Below are positions 17,470 to 26,665 of a stretch of 64,000 nucleotides of DNA, piece by piece. Position numbers and translations under genes: made by a program. The notes below the pieces were generated by a model, which searched no databases, was not told the origin of the DNA, and saw nothing but the letters and a program-made list of their open reading frames with translations. Source of the stretch: Streptomyces sp. NBC_01571 (GTDB lineage Bacteria; Actinomycetota; Actinomycetes; Streptomycetales; Streptomycetaceae); contig NZ_JAPEPZ010000001.1 of NCBI RefSeq assembly GCF_026339875.1, positions 5,952,001 to 6,016,000 of the forward strand. The letters are read 5' to 3'. Every line of letters begins with the position of its first letter. The first letter of the stretch is position 1.

Positions 17470-17497
17470 TTACTCCAGAGTAAGTTACCCGGGGTAA
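17470..17497. promoter_or_regulatory. Two adjacent TTAC...GTAA operator-like palindromes
   Basis: TTACTC-CA-GAGTAA (17470-17483) and TTACCC-G-GGGTAA (17485-17497) are both perfect inverted repeats, one base apart, 28 bases upstream of the MaoC-like start codon. The arrangement is typical of a repressor array. TetR-family regulators of fatty-acid genes in actinobacteria are known to bind TTAC/GTAA dyads of this kind; which regulator binds here is not shown. Confidence 0.65.
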
Positions 17498-17584
17498 GGC
17501 TACGCCACGGATCAGAAGTGGGTCTGTCCAATCGCCTTTCGGCTCGTCCGGCGTGCGAGGGTGAGCCCTTCGGTCGGCGGGGGT

Positions 17585-17605
17585 CCAGGAGGCGGAGCCC
17601 CCTGG
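17585..17605. repeat. GC-rich intergenic hairpin
   Basis: CCAGGAGGC and GCCCCCTGG form a 9-bp stem with one mismatch around a GGA loop, followed by GGCGGGGTCCGGGGC. From memory similar GGGTCCAGG...CCTGG segments are frequent between Streptomyces genes. It could terminate a short leader transcript. Confidence 0.45.
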
Positions 17606-17667
17606 CGGGGTCCGGGGCGGAGCGCCGGGGAGGGCACGGGTAGGGGCGGCGGGGGCGAAGGAATGGG

Positions 17668-17680
17668 CTACCTCGGGTAA
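17668..17680. promoter_or_regulatory. Third, degenerate TTAC...GTAA site near the ligase
   Basis: CTACCTCGGGTAA matches the perfect site TTACCCGGGGTAA at 10 of 13 positions and retains a TACC/GGTA core. It lies 160 bases upstream of the ligase start and could let one regulator act on both divergent genes. Confidence 0.4.
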
Positions 17681-17839
17681 CTCGCACCTCGCCCGCCCCA
17701 AACACCCACAAACCCCACACCCCGGCCCCGTACGATCCCGCTCACCCCTGTCTCGCATGAACCCCCCACGCCCCAGGCCCGTATGAGACTTCGGCCCCCC
17801 TTCGGGCCGACCTGGTCCGGCAGACGAAGGAGTCGCCCC

Positions 17840-19738
17840 GTGCCCAGCCCGTACCCCTCCCCGCCCTCCCTCGTGGAGCCGGAGATCAGGCGGTTGGACG
17901 GCGTCGTGCGCGAGGTGTCCGTGCCGCCCCTGGTCGCCCAGGTGACCCACGGCTCGCTCGCCGACATCCCGTTCGACAACGCCACCGACGCCCCCGGGGC
18001 ACCCGTCCTCAGCCGCAAGGACCCCGGCGGCGGCTGGAAGGACGTGACGGCGGCCGAGTTCGCCGCCGAGGTACTGGCGGTCGCGAAGGGGCTGATCGCC
18101 GAGGGCCTGGCACCGGGCGACCGCATCGCGATCATGGCGCGGACGACGTACGAGTGGACGCTGCTGGACTTCGCCGCCTGGGCCGCCGGGCTCGTCACCG
18201 TGCCCGTCTACCCCACCTCGTCCGTCTTCCAGGTCCGCTGGATCCTCCAGGACTCGGGAGCCGTCGCCCTCGCCACGGAGACCGTGGCCCAGGCATCCGC
18301 GCTCGGCCCGGAGCGCGACCGGATCCCCGACCTGCGGCACATGTGGGTCTTCGAGAAGGGGCACGTGGAGCGGCTGGCCGAGCGGGGCCGGGAGATCCCG
18401 GACCAGGAAGTCGCCGTGCGCCGCGGCGTGCTGGGCCCCGACACGCTCGCCACCCTCATCTACACCTCGGGCACGACCGGCCGCCCCAAGGGCTGCGCGC
18501 TCACCCACGGCAACTTCTTCGCCGAGATCGACAACGCGGTCGAGCTGCTCTACCCGATCTTCAGGACCAAGACGTCGGACGCCGCGTCCATGCTCCTCTT
18601 CCTGCCCCTCTCGCACGTGTTCGGGCGGATGGTCGCGGTGGCCTGCCTGCGCGCCCGGGTACGGCTGGGGCACGCGCCGAGCCTGCACACCGAGGACCTG
18701 CTCGCCGACCTGGCGAGCTTCCGGCCCACGTTCCTGCTGGCCATCCCGTACGTCCTGGAGAAGGTGTTCAACACCGGCCGGGCGACGGCCGAGAAGATGG
18801 GCCGCGGCGCGTCCTTCGACCGGGCGGCGCGCATCGCGTGCCGTTACGGCGAGGCGGTCGAGGCCCGGCAGCACGGCACCGGCCCGGGTCCCTCCCGCTC
18901 CCTGCGGGCGGCCCGCGCCCTCTACGACCCGCTGGTCTACCGGCGTATCCGCAACGCGCTCGGCGGCAGGGTCCGCTACGCGATCTGCGGCGGCTCCCCG
19001 CTCGGCCGCCGCCTCGCCGCGTTCTACGCGGGCGCCGGTATCGAGATCTACGAGGGGTACGGCCTGACGGAGGCCACCGCGGCCGCCACGGTCACGCCCC
19101 CGCTCAAACCCCGGCTGGGCACGGTGGGCTGGCCGCTGCCGGGCACCCGGGTACGGATCGCGGGCGACGGAGAGGTCCTGCTGAGCGGCGCACAGATCTT
19201 CCGCGGCTACTGGGATCCGCACGCGGGCGGAGTGGTCGACGCGGCTCCCGACGGCTGGTTCGCCACCGGCGACATCGGAGAGCTGGACGACGGCGGCTAT
19301 CTGTCCATCACCGGCCGCAAGAAGGAGATCCTGATCACCGCGGGCGGCAAGAGCGTGGCCCCCGCGCCCCTGGAGAACTGGCTCCGCTCGCACCCCCTGA
19401 TCGCCCAGTGCATCGTCCTCGGCGACCGCCGGCCCTACGTCACCGCCCTCGTCACCCTCGACCTCGACGGCATCACCCACTGGCGCCAGATGATCGGCAA
19501 GCATCCCGTGCCGCCGGAGCTCCTCGTCGACGACCCCGAACTGAACGTCATCCTCCAGCGCGCGATCGACGAGGCCAACAAGCTCGTCTCCCGCCCCGAG
19601 TCCATCCGCCGCTTCGCCGTCCTTCCGGTGGACTTCACGGAGGAGGCCGGTCATGTCACCCCCACCCTGAAGCTCAAGAGGGCCGCGATCGAACGTGACT
19701 TCGCGAAGGAGATCGAGAGCCTGTACCTGAAGTCGTGA
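17840..19738 (+). CDS. Long-chain acyl-CoA ligase (AMP-forming, FadD15-like)
   Basis: 632 residues. The phosphate-binding P-loop of the adenylate-forming family is LIYTSGTTGRPKG (about residues 209-221); the later motifs are EIYEGYGLTEATAAATV, DGWFATGDIGELDDGGYLSITGRKKEI and the C-terminal lysine region THPTLKLKR-like TPTLKLKRAAIERDF. It activates a fatty acid to acyl-AMP and then acyl-CoA. The start GTG 17840 is supported by GAAGGAG 7 bases upstream. It is divergent from the MaoC-like gene and shares operator-like palindromes with it. Chain-length specificity cannot be read, but the length and motif order fit the large FadD15/ACSL-like group. Confidence 0.92.
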   Translation: MPSPYPSPPSLVEPEIRRLDGVVREVSVPPLVAQVTHGSLADIPFDNATDAPGAPVLSRKDPGGGWKDVTAAEFAAEVLAVAKGLIAEGLAPGDRIAIMARTTYEWTLLDFAAWAAGLVTVPVYPTSSVFQVRWILQDSGAVALATETVAQASALGPERDRIPDLRHMWVFEKGHVERLAERGREIPDQEVAVRRGVLGPDTLATLIYTSGTTGRPKGCALTHGNFFAEIDNAVELLYPIFRTKTSDAASMLLFLPLSHVFGRMVAVACLRARVRLGHAPSLHTEDLLADLASFRPTFLLAIPYVLEKVFNTGRATAEKMGRGASFDRAARIACRYGEAVEARQHGTGPGPSRSLRAARALYDPLVYRRIRNALGGRVRYAICGGSPLGRRLAAFYAGAGIEIYEGYGLTEATAAATVTPPLKPRLGTVGWPLPGTRVRIAGDGEVLLSGAQIFRGYWDPHAGGVVDAAPDGWFATGDIGELDDGGYLSITGRKKEILITAGGKSVAPAPLENWLRSHPLIAQCIVLGDRRPYVTALVTLDLDGITHWRQMIGKHPVPPELLVDDPELNVILQRAIDEANKLVSRPESIRRFAVLPVDFTEEAGHVTPTLKLKRAAIERDFAKEIESLYLKS

Positions 19739-19794
19739 CGCCGTGACGCCGTGGAGCGGCGGGATCCGGTGGAGTGGCGAACGGTGGGAAAGGC

Positions 19795-19827
19795 AGGAGC
19801 CCCGCGACCGGCTGGCGCGGGGCTCCT
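19795..19827. terminator. Bidirectional stem-loop between ligase and cold-shock genes
   Basis: AGGAGCCCCGCG and CGCGGGGCTCCT form a perfect 12-bp stem with a 9-base loop. It lies between the convergent ends of the acyl-CoA ligase (stop 19738) and the cold-shock gene (stop 19881), so it can serve both. A short TT follows on the plus strand. Confidence 0.85.
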
Positions 19828-19880
19828 TGGGTACTGCTATCCGTTCCGGATCAAAGCATTGGGCTCATGGAGCCGAAGGC

Positions 19881-20084
19881 TTAGAGCGGAGTGACGTTCT
19901 CCGCCTGCGGGCCCTTCGGACCCTGCGTGACGTCGAAGGAAACCGCCTGGTTCTCTTCGAGAGAGCGGAATCCGCTCGCGTTGATCGCGGAGTAGTGGAC
20001 GAAGACGTCCGGGCCGCCGCCTTCCTGGGCGATGAAACCAAAGCCCTTTTCGGCGTTGAACCACTTCACGGTTCCGGTAGCCAT
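19881..20084 (-). CDS. Cold-shock protein, CspA family
   Basis: 67 residues, a single OB-fold cold-shock domain. RNP1 is KGFGFI and RNP2 is DVFVHY, with the usual start [15 protein letters not shown]. Such proteins bind single-stranded RNA or DNA and melt secondary structure. A strong AAGGAGGG lies 4 bases before the ATG. It is divergent from mqnA, with a 343-base gap holding its promoter and leader. Confidence 0.97.
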   Translation of the reverse strand: MATGTVKWFNAEKGFGFIAQEGGGPDVFVHYSAINASGFRSLEENQAVSFDVTQGPKGPQAENVTPL

Positions 20085-21276
<1,192 letters not shown>

Positions 21277-21368
21277 GGTTCTGAAGCCCTGGGGCCCCGG
21301 GCGCTCGGAGGCGTACGGAACTACCCTGCTGGGCAGTGCGTCCAGTGCGTACGGGGGAGGGATGAGCT

Positions 21369-23129
21369 GTGAGTGTCATGCAGCCGCTCGGAGTCGACGA
21401 ACCCACGGTCGTGGGGCCCTACCGGCTGCTCGGCCGGCTCGGCTCCGGTGGCATGGGGCGTGTGTACCTGGGCCGCAGCGCGGGCGGGCGTACGGTCGCG
21501 GTCAAGATCGTGCACCCGCACTTCGCGCTGGACGAGGAGTTCCGCGCCCGGTTCCGTCGCGAGGTCGAGGCCGCGCGACGGGTGGGCGGCGCGTGGACGG
21601 CCCCGGTCCTGGACGCGGACCCGGAGGCACCGGTGCCCTGGGTGGCGACGGGATACGCGGCCGGTCCCTCGCTCGCGGCCGCCGTCGGGGACGCCGGCCC
21701 CTTGCCCGTTCCGTCCGTACGGGTGCTGGGCGCGGGCCTCGCCGAGGCGCTCGGGGCCGTTCACGTGCTCGGCCTCGTCCACCGCGACGTCAAGCCCTCC
21801 AACGTCCTGCTGACCCTCGACGGCCCCCTCCTCATCGACTTCGGCATCGCCCGCGCGACCGACGGCACGGCCTCGCTCACCTCGACGGGCGTCTCCGTCG
21901 GCTCTCCCGGCTACATGTCGCCGGAGCAGATCCTCGGCAAGCCGGTCACGGGAGCGGCCGACGTCTTCTCGCTCGGCGCGGTACTGGTGTACGCGGCGAC
22001 GGGGGAGTCCCCCTTCCCCGGTGACTCCTCGGCCGCCCTCCTCTACAAGGTGGTGCACGAGGAACCCAGACTCGGCTCCCTGGAGGGCGAGTTGCGGGAC
22101 CTCGCGGCGGCCTGTCTGGCGAAGAACCCGGACGGGCGGCCGGCCCCCGCCGAGGTGGCCGCGCGACTGGCTCCTGGCGGAGCGGCCCGCTCGGTGACGG
22201 CGGGATGGCTGCCGGGACCGCTGGTCGAGCAGGTCAGCCGCAGCGCCGTGCAGTTGCTGAACCTGGAGGCGACGGAGGCCGCGCCGTCGGGACCGGTGGG
22301 GTTCAACAGCCCCTCGGTGGGCACGGATTCCGGCGCCGGGTCGCCGGAGGCCGGGATGTCGGGCGCCGGTTCGCAGGGGGCGGGCGGAGTCTTCGGGCCG
22401 CCGCCCGCGATGCCCCCGTACCCCGCGCATGCCACGCATCCCGCACACGTACCCGACCAGCGGGAGCCGCGGGACGCGGCCCAGGTCCAGGCTCGGGCCG
22501 GCCACTCCACCGGTCCCGGCCACGACCCCGGCAAGCTCTCCGTCAGTCTGGCCGCGACCTCGGCCTCCGGCACGAACGGCCGTGGACACAGGGTCAGTTG
22601 CACGGTGGCTCTCGCGGTCGCCGGAGCACTGGCGGCGGTGACGGTGGGCTCGGCGTTCCTCTTCGACCTGCTGCCGGGCGGCGGTCACCCCTCGGACTCC
22701 GGCGGTGCCGACGCGACGGCGAGCCGTCCGGCGGCCTCGCCGGACGCGTCCGGCCCGGCGGGCACGGAGCTCGGTTCGGTGCCCGCGAAGTACCTCGGCA
22801 CCTGGGAGGGCGACGCCTACGCGCTGGACGGGAAGCTGCCCGCGGGCACGTTCCGCGTCACCCTGCACCGCGCCGCCGTGGGCAGGGAACTGGGCACGTT
22901 CCGGTCGACCGACCTGATCGGCGGCGTATGCGACGACGTACTCGTCCTGAAGAAGGTCACGGACCAGCGGCTGACCGCGACGAGCATCGCCAGGAAGTCC
23001 AACCCCGGCACCTGCACGACGGGCAGCCACGAGGTGCGGCTGACGCCCGCCGGGGGCGACCTCAAGTACGCGACCGACAACACGGACGCGGGCGATCCGG
23101 TGGCGCGGATGTCGAAACTGCCCAAGTAG
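21369..23129 (+). CDS. Receptor-type Ser/Thr protein kinase
   Basis: 586 residues. The N-terminal kinase domain is complete: Gly-rich loop LGSGGMGRVYLG (23-34), catalytic-pocket Lys46 in VAVKIV, HRDVKPSN with catalytic Asp140, DFG with Asp157 and GYMSPEQI. A Pro/Gly/Ala-rich linker (about 300-408) leads to one transmembrane helix at about 410-433. The C-terminal outside domain of about 150 residues (from YLGTWEGDAYAL) contains beta-rich segments and is not PASTA. A good GGGGAGGG lies before the GTG. This is a Hanks-type receptor kinase with an unidentified sensor domain. Placed directly after mqnA, but the 92-base gap allows its own promoter. Confidence 0.92.
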   Translation: MSVMQPLGVDEPTVVGPYRLLGRLGSGGMGRVYLGRSAGGRTVAVKIVHPHFALDEEFRARFRREVEAARRVGGAWTAPVLDADPEAPVPWVATGYAAGPSLAAAVGDAGPLPVPSVRVLGAGLAEALGAVHVLGLVHRDVKPSNVLLTLDGPLLIDFGIARATDGTASLTSTGVSVGSPGYMSPEQILGKPVTGAADVFSLGAVLVYAATGESPFPGDSSAALLYKVVHEEPRLGSLEGELRDLAAACLAKNPDGRPAPAEVAARLAPGGAARSVTAGWLPGPLVEQVSRSAVQLLNLEATEAAPSGPVGFNSPSVGTDSGAGSPEAGMSGAGSQGAGGVFGPPPAMPPYPAHATHPAHVPDQREPRDAAQVQARAGHSTGPGHDPGKLSVSLAATSASGTNGRGHRVSCTVALAVAGALAAVTVGSAFLFDLLPGGGHPSDSGGADATASRPAASPDASGPAGTELGSVPAKYLGTWEGDAYALDGKLPAGTFRVTLHRAAVGRELGTFRSTDLIGGVCDDVLVLKKVTDQRLTATSIARKSNPGTCTTGSHEVRLTPAGGDLKYATDNTDAGDPVARMSKLPK

Positions 23130-23217
23130 CCGACGAGGCAGGGCCCATGAGGTCCGGGCGGGGGCGAGGGACCACGGGAGACAGGCCCTGCCCGGACCGC
23201 GGCCGGCTGCGTAGGGT

Positions 23218-24024
23218 GTGCGCGTGGACCCCGTTCTCTGGCTGACCGCCGTCGCCGCCGCCTGGGGCGCGGCGGCGGGTGTGCTCGTGCCGCGGGCCGC
23301 CCACCGTTTCTCCGTCGAGCCGGACGAGGCATGGCGGGACCGGTGTCCCGGCGGGCACGCCATCACCGGTGTCGCGGGCGGCTGGCTCGGACCCGCCCGC
23401 TGCGCCGAGTGCGCCGGCCGTACGGTGCCGGCGGCGTCCGGCGACGCGGGGCGCCCGGCACGGGTCGCTGTCGCAGCGTCGTACGGACCGCGCACGCCCC
23501 TCGTGGCCCTCACCACCGCACTGGTCTGCGCGGGTCTCGCCCTCGCCACCGGAATCCGTCCCGAGCTGGGCGCCTGGCTGCTGCTCGCGCCGCTCGGAGT
23601 GCTGCTCGCGGTCGTGGACTTCGGGGTGCAGCGGCTGCCGGACGTGCTCACCCTGCCGCTCGCGGGCCTCGCGCTCGCGCTGCTGGGCGCCGCCGCCGTC
23701 CTCCCCGAGCACGCCGGGAGCTGGCCGACCGCGCTGTTCGGGGCACTCGCGCTGGGCTGCGCCTACTTCGTCCTCTTCCTCGTCAATCCGAACGGCATGG
23801 GGTTCGGGGACGTCAAGCTCGCGCTGGGACTCGGGGCGGTGCTCGGCTGGTACGGATGGGGGACCGTCGTCCTCGGGACCTTCGCGGGGTTCCTCTTCGG
23901 CGGACTGTACGGACTGGGCCTCGTCCTCGCGCGCCGCGCCGGGCGCAGGACATCGATCCCGTTCGGGCCGTTCCTGATCGCGGGGGCGTACGTCGGGCTC
24001 CTGATGGGGGCGTACGCGGCCTGA
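23218..24024 (+). CDS. Prepilin peptidase, type A24 (PilD/TadV-like)
   Basis: 268 residues with about seven hydrophobic helices. The two catalytic aspartates of the aspartic membrane protease are visible: Asp134 in AVVDFGVQRLPD and Asp198 in GMGFGDVKLA. The cytoplasmic N-terminal loop has cysteines at 43, 62 and 65 (RCAEC), a vestige of the zinc motif of larger prepilin peptidases. It would cleave and perhaps methylate type IV pilin or Tad-type prepilins; no pilin genes are seen in the window, so its substrates lie elsewhere. The GTG start at 23218 could also be the GTG at 23224. Confidence 0.85.
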   Translation: MRVDPVLWLTAVAAAWGAAAGVLVPRAAHRFSVEPDEAWRDRCPGGHAITGVAGGWLGPARCAECAGRTVPAASGDAGRPARVAVAASYGPRTPLVALTTALVCAGLALATGIRPELGAWLLLAPLGVLLAVVDFGVQRLPDVLTLPLAGLALALLGAAAVLPEHAGSWPTALFGALALGCAYFVLFLVNPNGMGFGDVKLALGLGAVLGWYGWGTVVLGTFAGFLFGGLYGLGLVLARRAGRRTSIPFGPFLIAGAYVGLLMGAYAA

Positions 24025-24095
24025 CGTCGGGCTCCTGGTGGGGCTGGCGTAGGCTGGCCAGGTCCGTCCACACCCTTATGAAAGGGACGCTCCCG

Positions 24096-25295
24096 GTGAC
24101 CGAGAAGGCCGACCTTCAGTCCGTCCTCGACCGTGCCGCCGAGGGCGGGCGCATCACCCCGGAAGAGGCGCTCGACCTCTACCGCGCCGCCCCGCTGCAC
24201 GCGCTGGGCGCCGCCGCCGACGCCGTACGCCGCCGCAGGTACGCCGGCACCGAGCACATCGCGACGTACATCATCGAGCGGAACATCAACTACACGAACG
24301 TGTGCGTCACGGCGTGCAAGTTCTGCGCCTTCTACGCCGCGCCGAAGGACACCGCCAAGGGCTGGACCCGCGACCTCGACGACATCCTGCGCCGCTGCGC
24401 GGAGACCGTCGAACTCGGCGGCACCCAGATCATGTTCCAGGGCGGACACCACCCCGACTACGGCGTGGAGTACTACGAGAAGCACTTCTCCGCGATCAAG
24501 GAGAACTTCCCCCAGCTGGTCATCCACTCCCTCGGCGCGTCCGAGGTCGAGCACATGGCCCGGATCTCCAAGGTGAGCGTGGAGGAGGCCATCACCCGGA
24601 TCCACGCCGCGGGCCTGGACTCCTTCGCGGGCGCCGGTGCGGAGCTGCTGCCGGCGCGTCCGCGCAAGGCGATCGCCCCGCTCAAGGAGTCCGGCGAGCG
24701 CTGGCTGGAGATCATGGAGACCGCGCACGGGCTGGGTGTCGAGTCGACCTCGACGATGCTCATGGGCACCGGCGAGACGAACGCCGAGCGCATCGAGCAC
24801 CTGCGGATGATCCGCGACGTACAGGACCGGACCGGCGGTTTCCGCGCCTTCATCCCGTACACCTACCAGCCCGAGAACAACCACCTCAAGGGCCGCACGC
24901 AGGCCACGCTCTTCGAGTACCTGCGCATGATCGCGATCGCCCGGCTCTTCTTCGACAACGTGGCCCACATCCAGGGCTCCTGGCTGACCACCGGCAAGGA
25001 GGTCGGCCAGCTCTCGCTGCACTACGGCGCGGACGACCTCGGCTCGATCATGCTGGAGGAGAACGTGGTCTCCTCGGCCGGCGCCAAGCACCGCTCCAAC
25101 CGCATGGAGATCATCGACCTGATCCGCAAGGCCGGGCGCGTGCCCGCCCAGCGGACCACGACGTACGAGCACATCGTCGTCCACGACGACCCGGCGGACG
25201 ACCCGGTCGACGAGCGGGTCATGTCGCACATCTCGTCCACCGCGATCGCGGGCGGCACCGCCCACCCCGAGCTGAAGCTGCTCGCGTCCAACTGA
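24096..25295 (+). CDS. mqnC: Cyclic dehypoxanthinyl futalosine synthase (radical SAM)
   Basis: 399 residues. Cluster motif C70-VTA-C74-KF-C77 followed by AFYAAPK, typical of MqnC and distinct from MqnE. The enzyme forms the spiro ring intermediate from dehypoxanthine futalosine. Other segments: GGTQIMFQGGHHPDYGVEYYE, HSLGASEVEHMA and GAGAELLP. I chose GTG 24096, with AAAGGGA ahead of it; ATG 24078 would add six residues. A small amidohydrolase-like gene follows after 7 bases and is probably cotranscribed. Confidence 0.95.
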   Translation: MTEKADLQSVLDRAAEGGRITPEEALDLYRAAPLHALGAAADAVRRRRYAGTEHIATYIIERNINYTNVCVTACKFCAFYAAPKDTAKGWTRDLDDILRRCAETVELGGTQIMFQGGHHPDYGVEYYEKHFSAIKENFPQLVIHSLGASEVEHMARISKVSVEEAITRIHAAGLDSFAGAGAELLPARPRKAIAPLKESGERWLEIMETAHGLGVESTSTMLMGTGETNAERIEHLRMIRDVQDRTGGFRAFIPYTYQPENNHLKGRTQATLFEYLRMIAIARLFFDNVAHIQGSWLTTGKEVGQLSLHYGADDLGSIMLEENVVSSAGAKHRSNRMEIIDLIRKAGRVPAQRTTTYEHIVVHDDPADDPVDERVMSHISSTAIAGGTAHPELKLLASN

Positions 25296-25302
25296 CGTTG
25301 TC

Positions 25303-25749
25303 GTGCTGACCATTCACGCCGCCGACGAGCTGCGGCTCAGCTGGGACGCGGAGGCCGTGCGGGACGGCGCGGTGGCCGTGCGGGGGGACCGGGTCGTGGG
25401 GGCAGGGCTCCTGGGTGAGCTGCTGGAGCGTTTTCCCGGGGCACGGCTGAGGCGCTGGCCCGGTGTGCTCGGGCCCGCGCTGGTCCACGAGGGCCCGCTG
25501 CCGCAGGCGCCGTCCCCGCGCGAACGGGTGCACGCGGTCCTGAAGTCGGGCTCCACCGCCGTACTGGAGCGGTACGCGGGCACACCCGACCTGCGTGCCG
25601 CGGCCGTCCGCAACGAGGTCGCCGTGCTTCCGCGTGCCCGCGAGACCGCGATCGCCGACACCGGACGTGCCGATCTCGCGGTCTTCGACACGGACGGGAC
25701 GTGCGTCGCGACCGTCTGCGCCGGCCGGCTGGTGCACCGACGCCGCTGA
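25303..25749 (+). CDS. Amidohydrolase-like protein lacking the catalytic barrel
   Basis: 148 residues. The N-terminal part (LTIHAADELRLSWDAEAV, AVAVRGDRVVGAGLLGELLERFP, GVLGPALVHEG) resembles the beta-sandwich entry of imidazolonepropionase and other amidohydrolases, and the C-terminal RADLAVFDTDGTCVATVCAGRLV resembles the exit strand after the barrel. The metal-binding HxH and the rest of the TIM barrel are absent: the residues between are about 60 and hold no His cluster. It cannot hydrolyse a substrate in the known way. It lies 7 bases after mqnC, so it probably shares its transcript. It may be a structural or regulatory relic. Confidence 0.6.
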   Translation: MLTIHAADELRLSWDAEAVRDGAVAVRGDRVVGAGLLGELLERFPGARLRRWPGVLGPALVHEGPLPQAPSPRERVHAVLKSGSTAVLERYAGTPDLRAAAVRNEVAVLPRARETAIADTGRADLAVFDTDGTCVATVCAGRLVHRRR

Positions 25750-26665
25750 GCCGCTTCGGGACGGCCGTCGAACGTCCTCCGCTCGGCTGTCGGACGTCCA
25801 CCCGCTCGGCTGTCGGACGTCCCCGCTCGGCCGTCGAAGGGGCTCGGCTCATCCCGCGAAGGCCCGCGCGAACGCCCCAGTCCTGCTGTGTGAGGCACCC
25901 CGGGTGCCGCGTCCGAGGTGTCGTCGGCGCGTGCGGAGCACCCCGCCTCGGCCAGAGCGAACAGACAGACGAGCCCGGCGGCCGGCCTCAGGAAACTCAT
26001 CATTGCCTATGCACCGGCTCTCGTGATTTCCGCCCCAGGACGGAAACAAAATGCGATTCCGGCGATTCCGGGGCTCAAAGGTGGCTCATCCGATGGCCGT
26101 CCCTGAATGCAGGAGGCCCATGGGCAGACCATGTACGGGGGTCTCGAATCGGAAGAGTCGGACATGTGACCGGGCATAGGGTTCATATGCACCGGCGTTG
26201 AGCCGCGCGGTCGTTCAGGGATTCTCACGGAGAACGGACAGGTTGGACCGGATTTCATGGGCGCCGCACATGAGGGCCAGGGAATTGGGCGCATAAAGGC
26301 GCCCTAATGTCCGAGGGACGCAATCCGAGTCGGCCGTCGAAAACCGGGCTCAAGGGCGCGGCGGCCGTCGCGAACGCGGCAACGGGCCCGAAGACGGCCC
26401 CGTGTTCGTCGGCCCCTCCAACTCGGTGATCTTCGTGGACTCCTGGATGCCGGCCGGCGGTGCTCGTCGTCCAGCTCGTCCGCGCCGCCCGGTTCATGTC
26501 CGGCGTCGGCCGGGTGCTGATCCGGATCGCGATCCCGCTGTGCGGCTGGGTCGAGGACGTGGCGGCCCGGAAGAAGCCGAAACTGTTCCCCCGACTGGTC
26601 GTACGACACCCGTGCACGGGCCGGGCGCCGGAGAGCCGCCCGGCCCGTGCTGCCACAATGGGACC
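25750..26665. other. 916-base region without a convincing gene
   Basis: It contains a degenerate tandem repeat next to the preceding gene, then a stretch (about 25990-26310) of clearly lower GC, then GC-rich sequence with only short frames. A 6-bp inverted repeat GGGCGC-ATAAAG-GCGCCC lies at 26287-26304. Short frames at 26402 and 26460 look protein-like in part but have no ribosome site and overlap in different frames, so they may be decayed coding sequence. The promoter of menG should be in the last 300 bases. Confidence 0.55.
25763..25840. repeat. Degenerate tandem repeat, 21-23 bp unit, about 3.5 copies
   Basis: Units begin at 25763, 25785, 25808 and 25829 (last partial). The best-conserved part is GGCTGTCGGACGTCC, present twice and twice more with variation (GGCCGTCGAACGTCC and GGCCGTCGAAGG). 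The variation in length (22, 23, 21) suggests old slippage. Confidence 0.7.

Larger units (their letters stand above)
17443..17839. other. Divergent promoter region between MaoC-like and acyl-CoA ligase genes
   Basis: 397 bases without a gene. It holds two adjacent palindromes near the MaoC start, a GC-rich hairpin in the middle and a related half-matching palindrome nearer the ligase. The GAAGGAG ribosome site of the ligase closes it. Confidence 0.7.

Noticed and set aside
15947..19654. A 1235-codon open frame on the minus strand across the TetR, MaoC and ligase genes
   Set aside because: It is the antisense of well-supported genes, with Arg/Gly/His-biased composition and no domain. Long antisense frames are usual at this GC content.
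25314..26003. Minus-strand frame starting MMSFLRPAAGLVCLFALAEAGC, lipoprotein-like
   Set aside because: The start looks like a lipoprotein signal, but the lipobox is poor (EAGC), there is no ribosome site, and most of the frame is antisense to the amidohydrolase-like gene and the tandem repeats.
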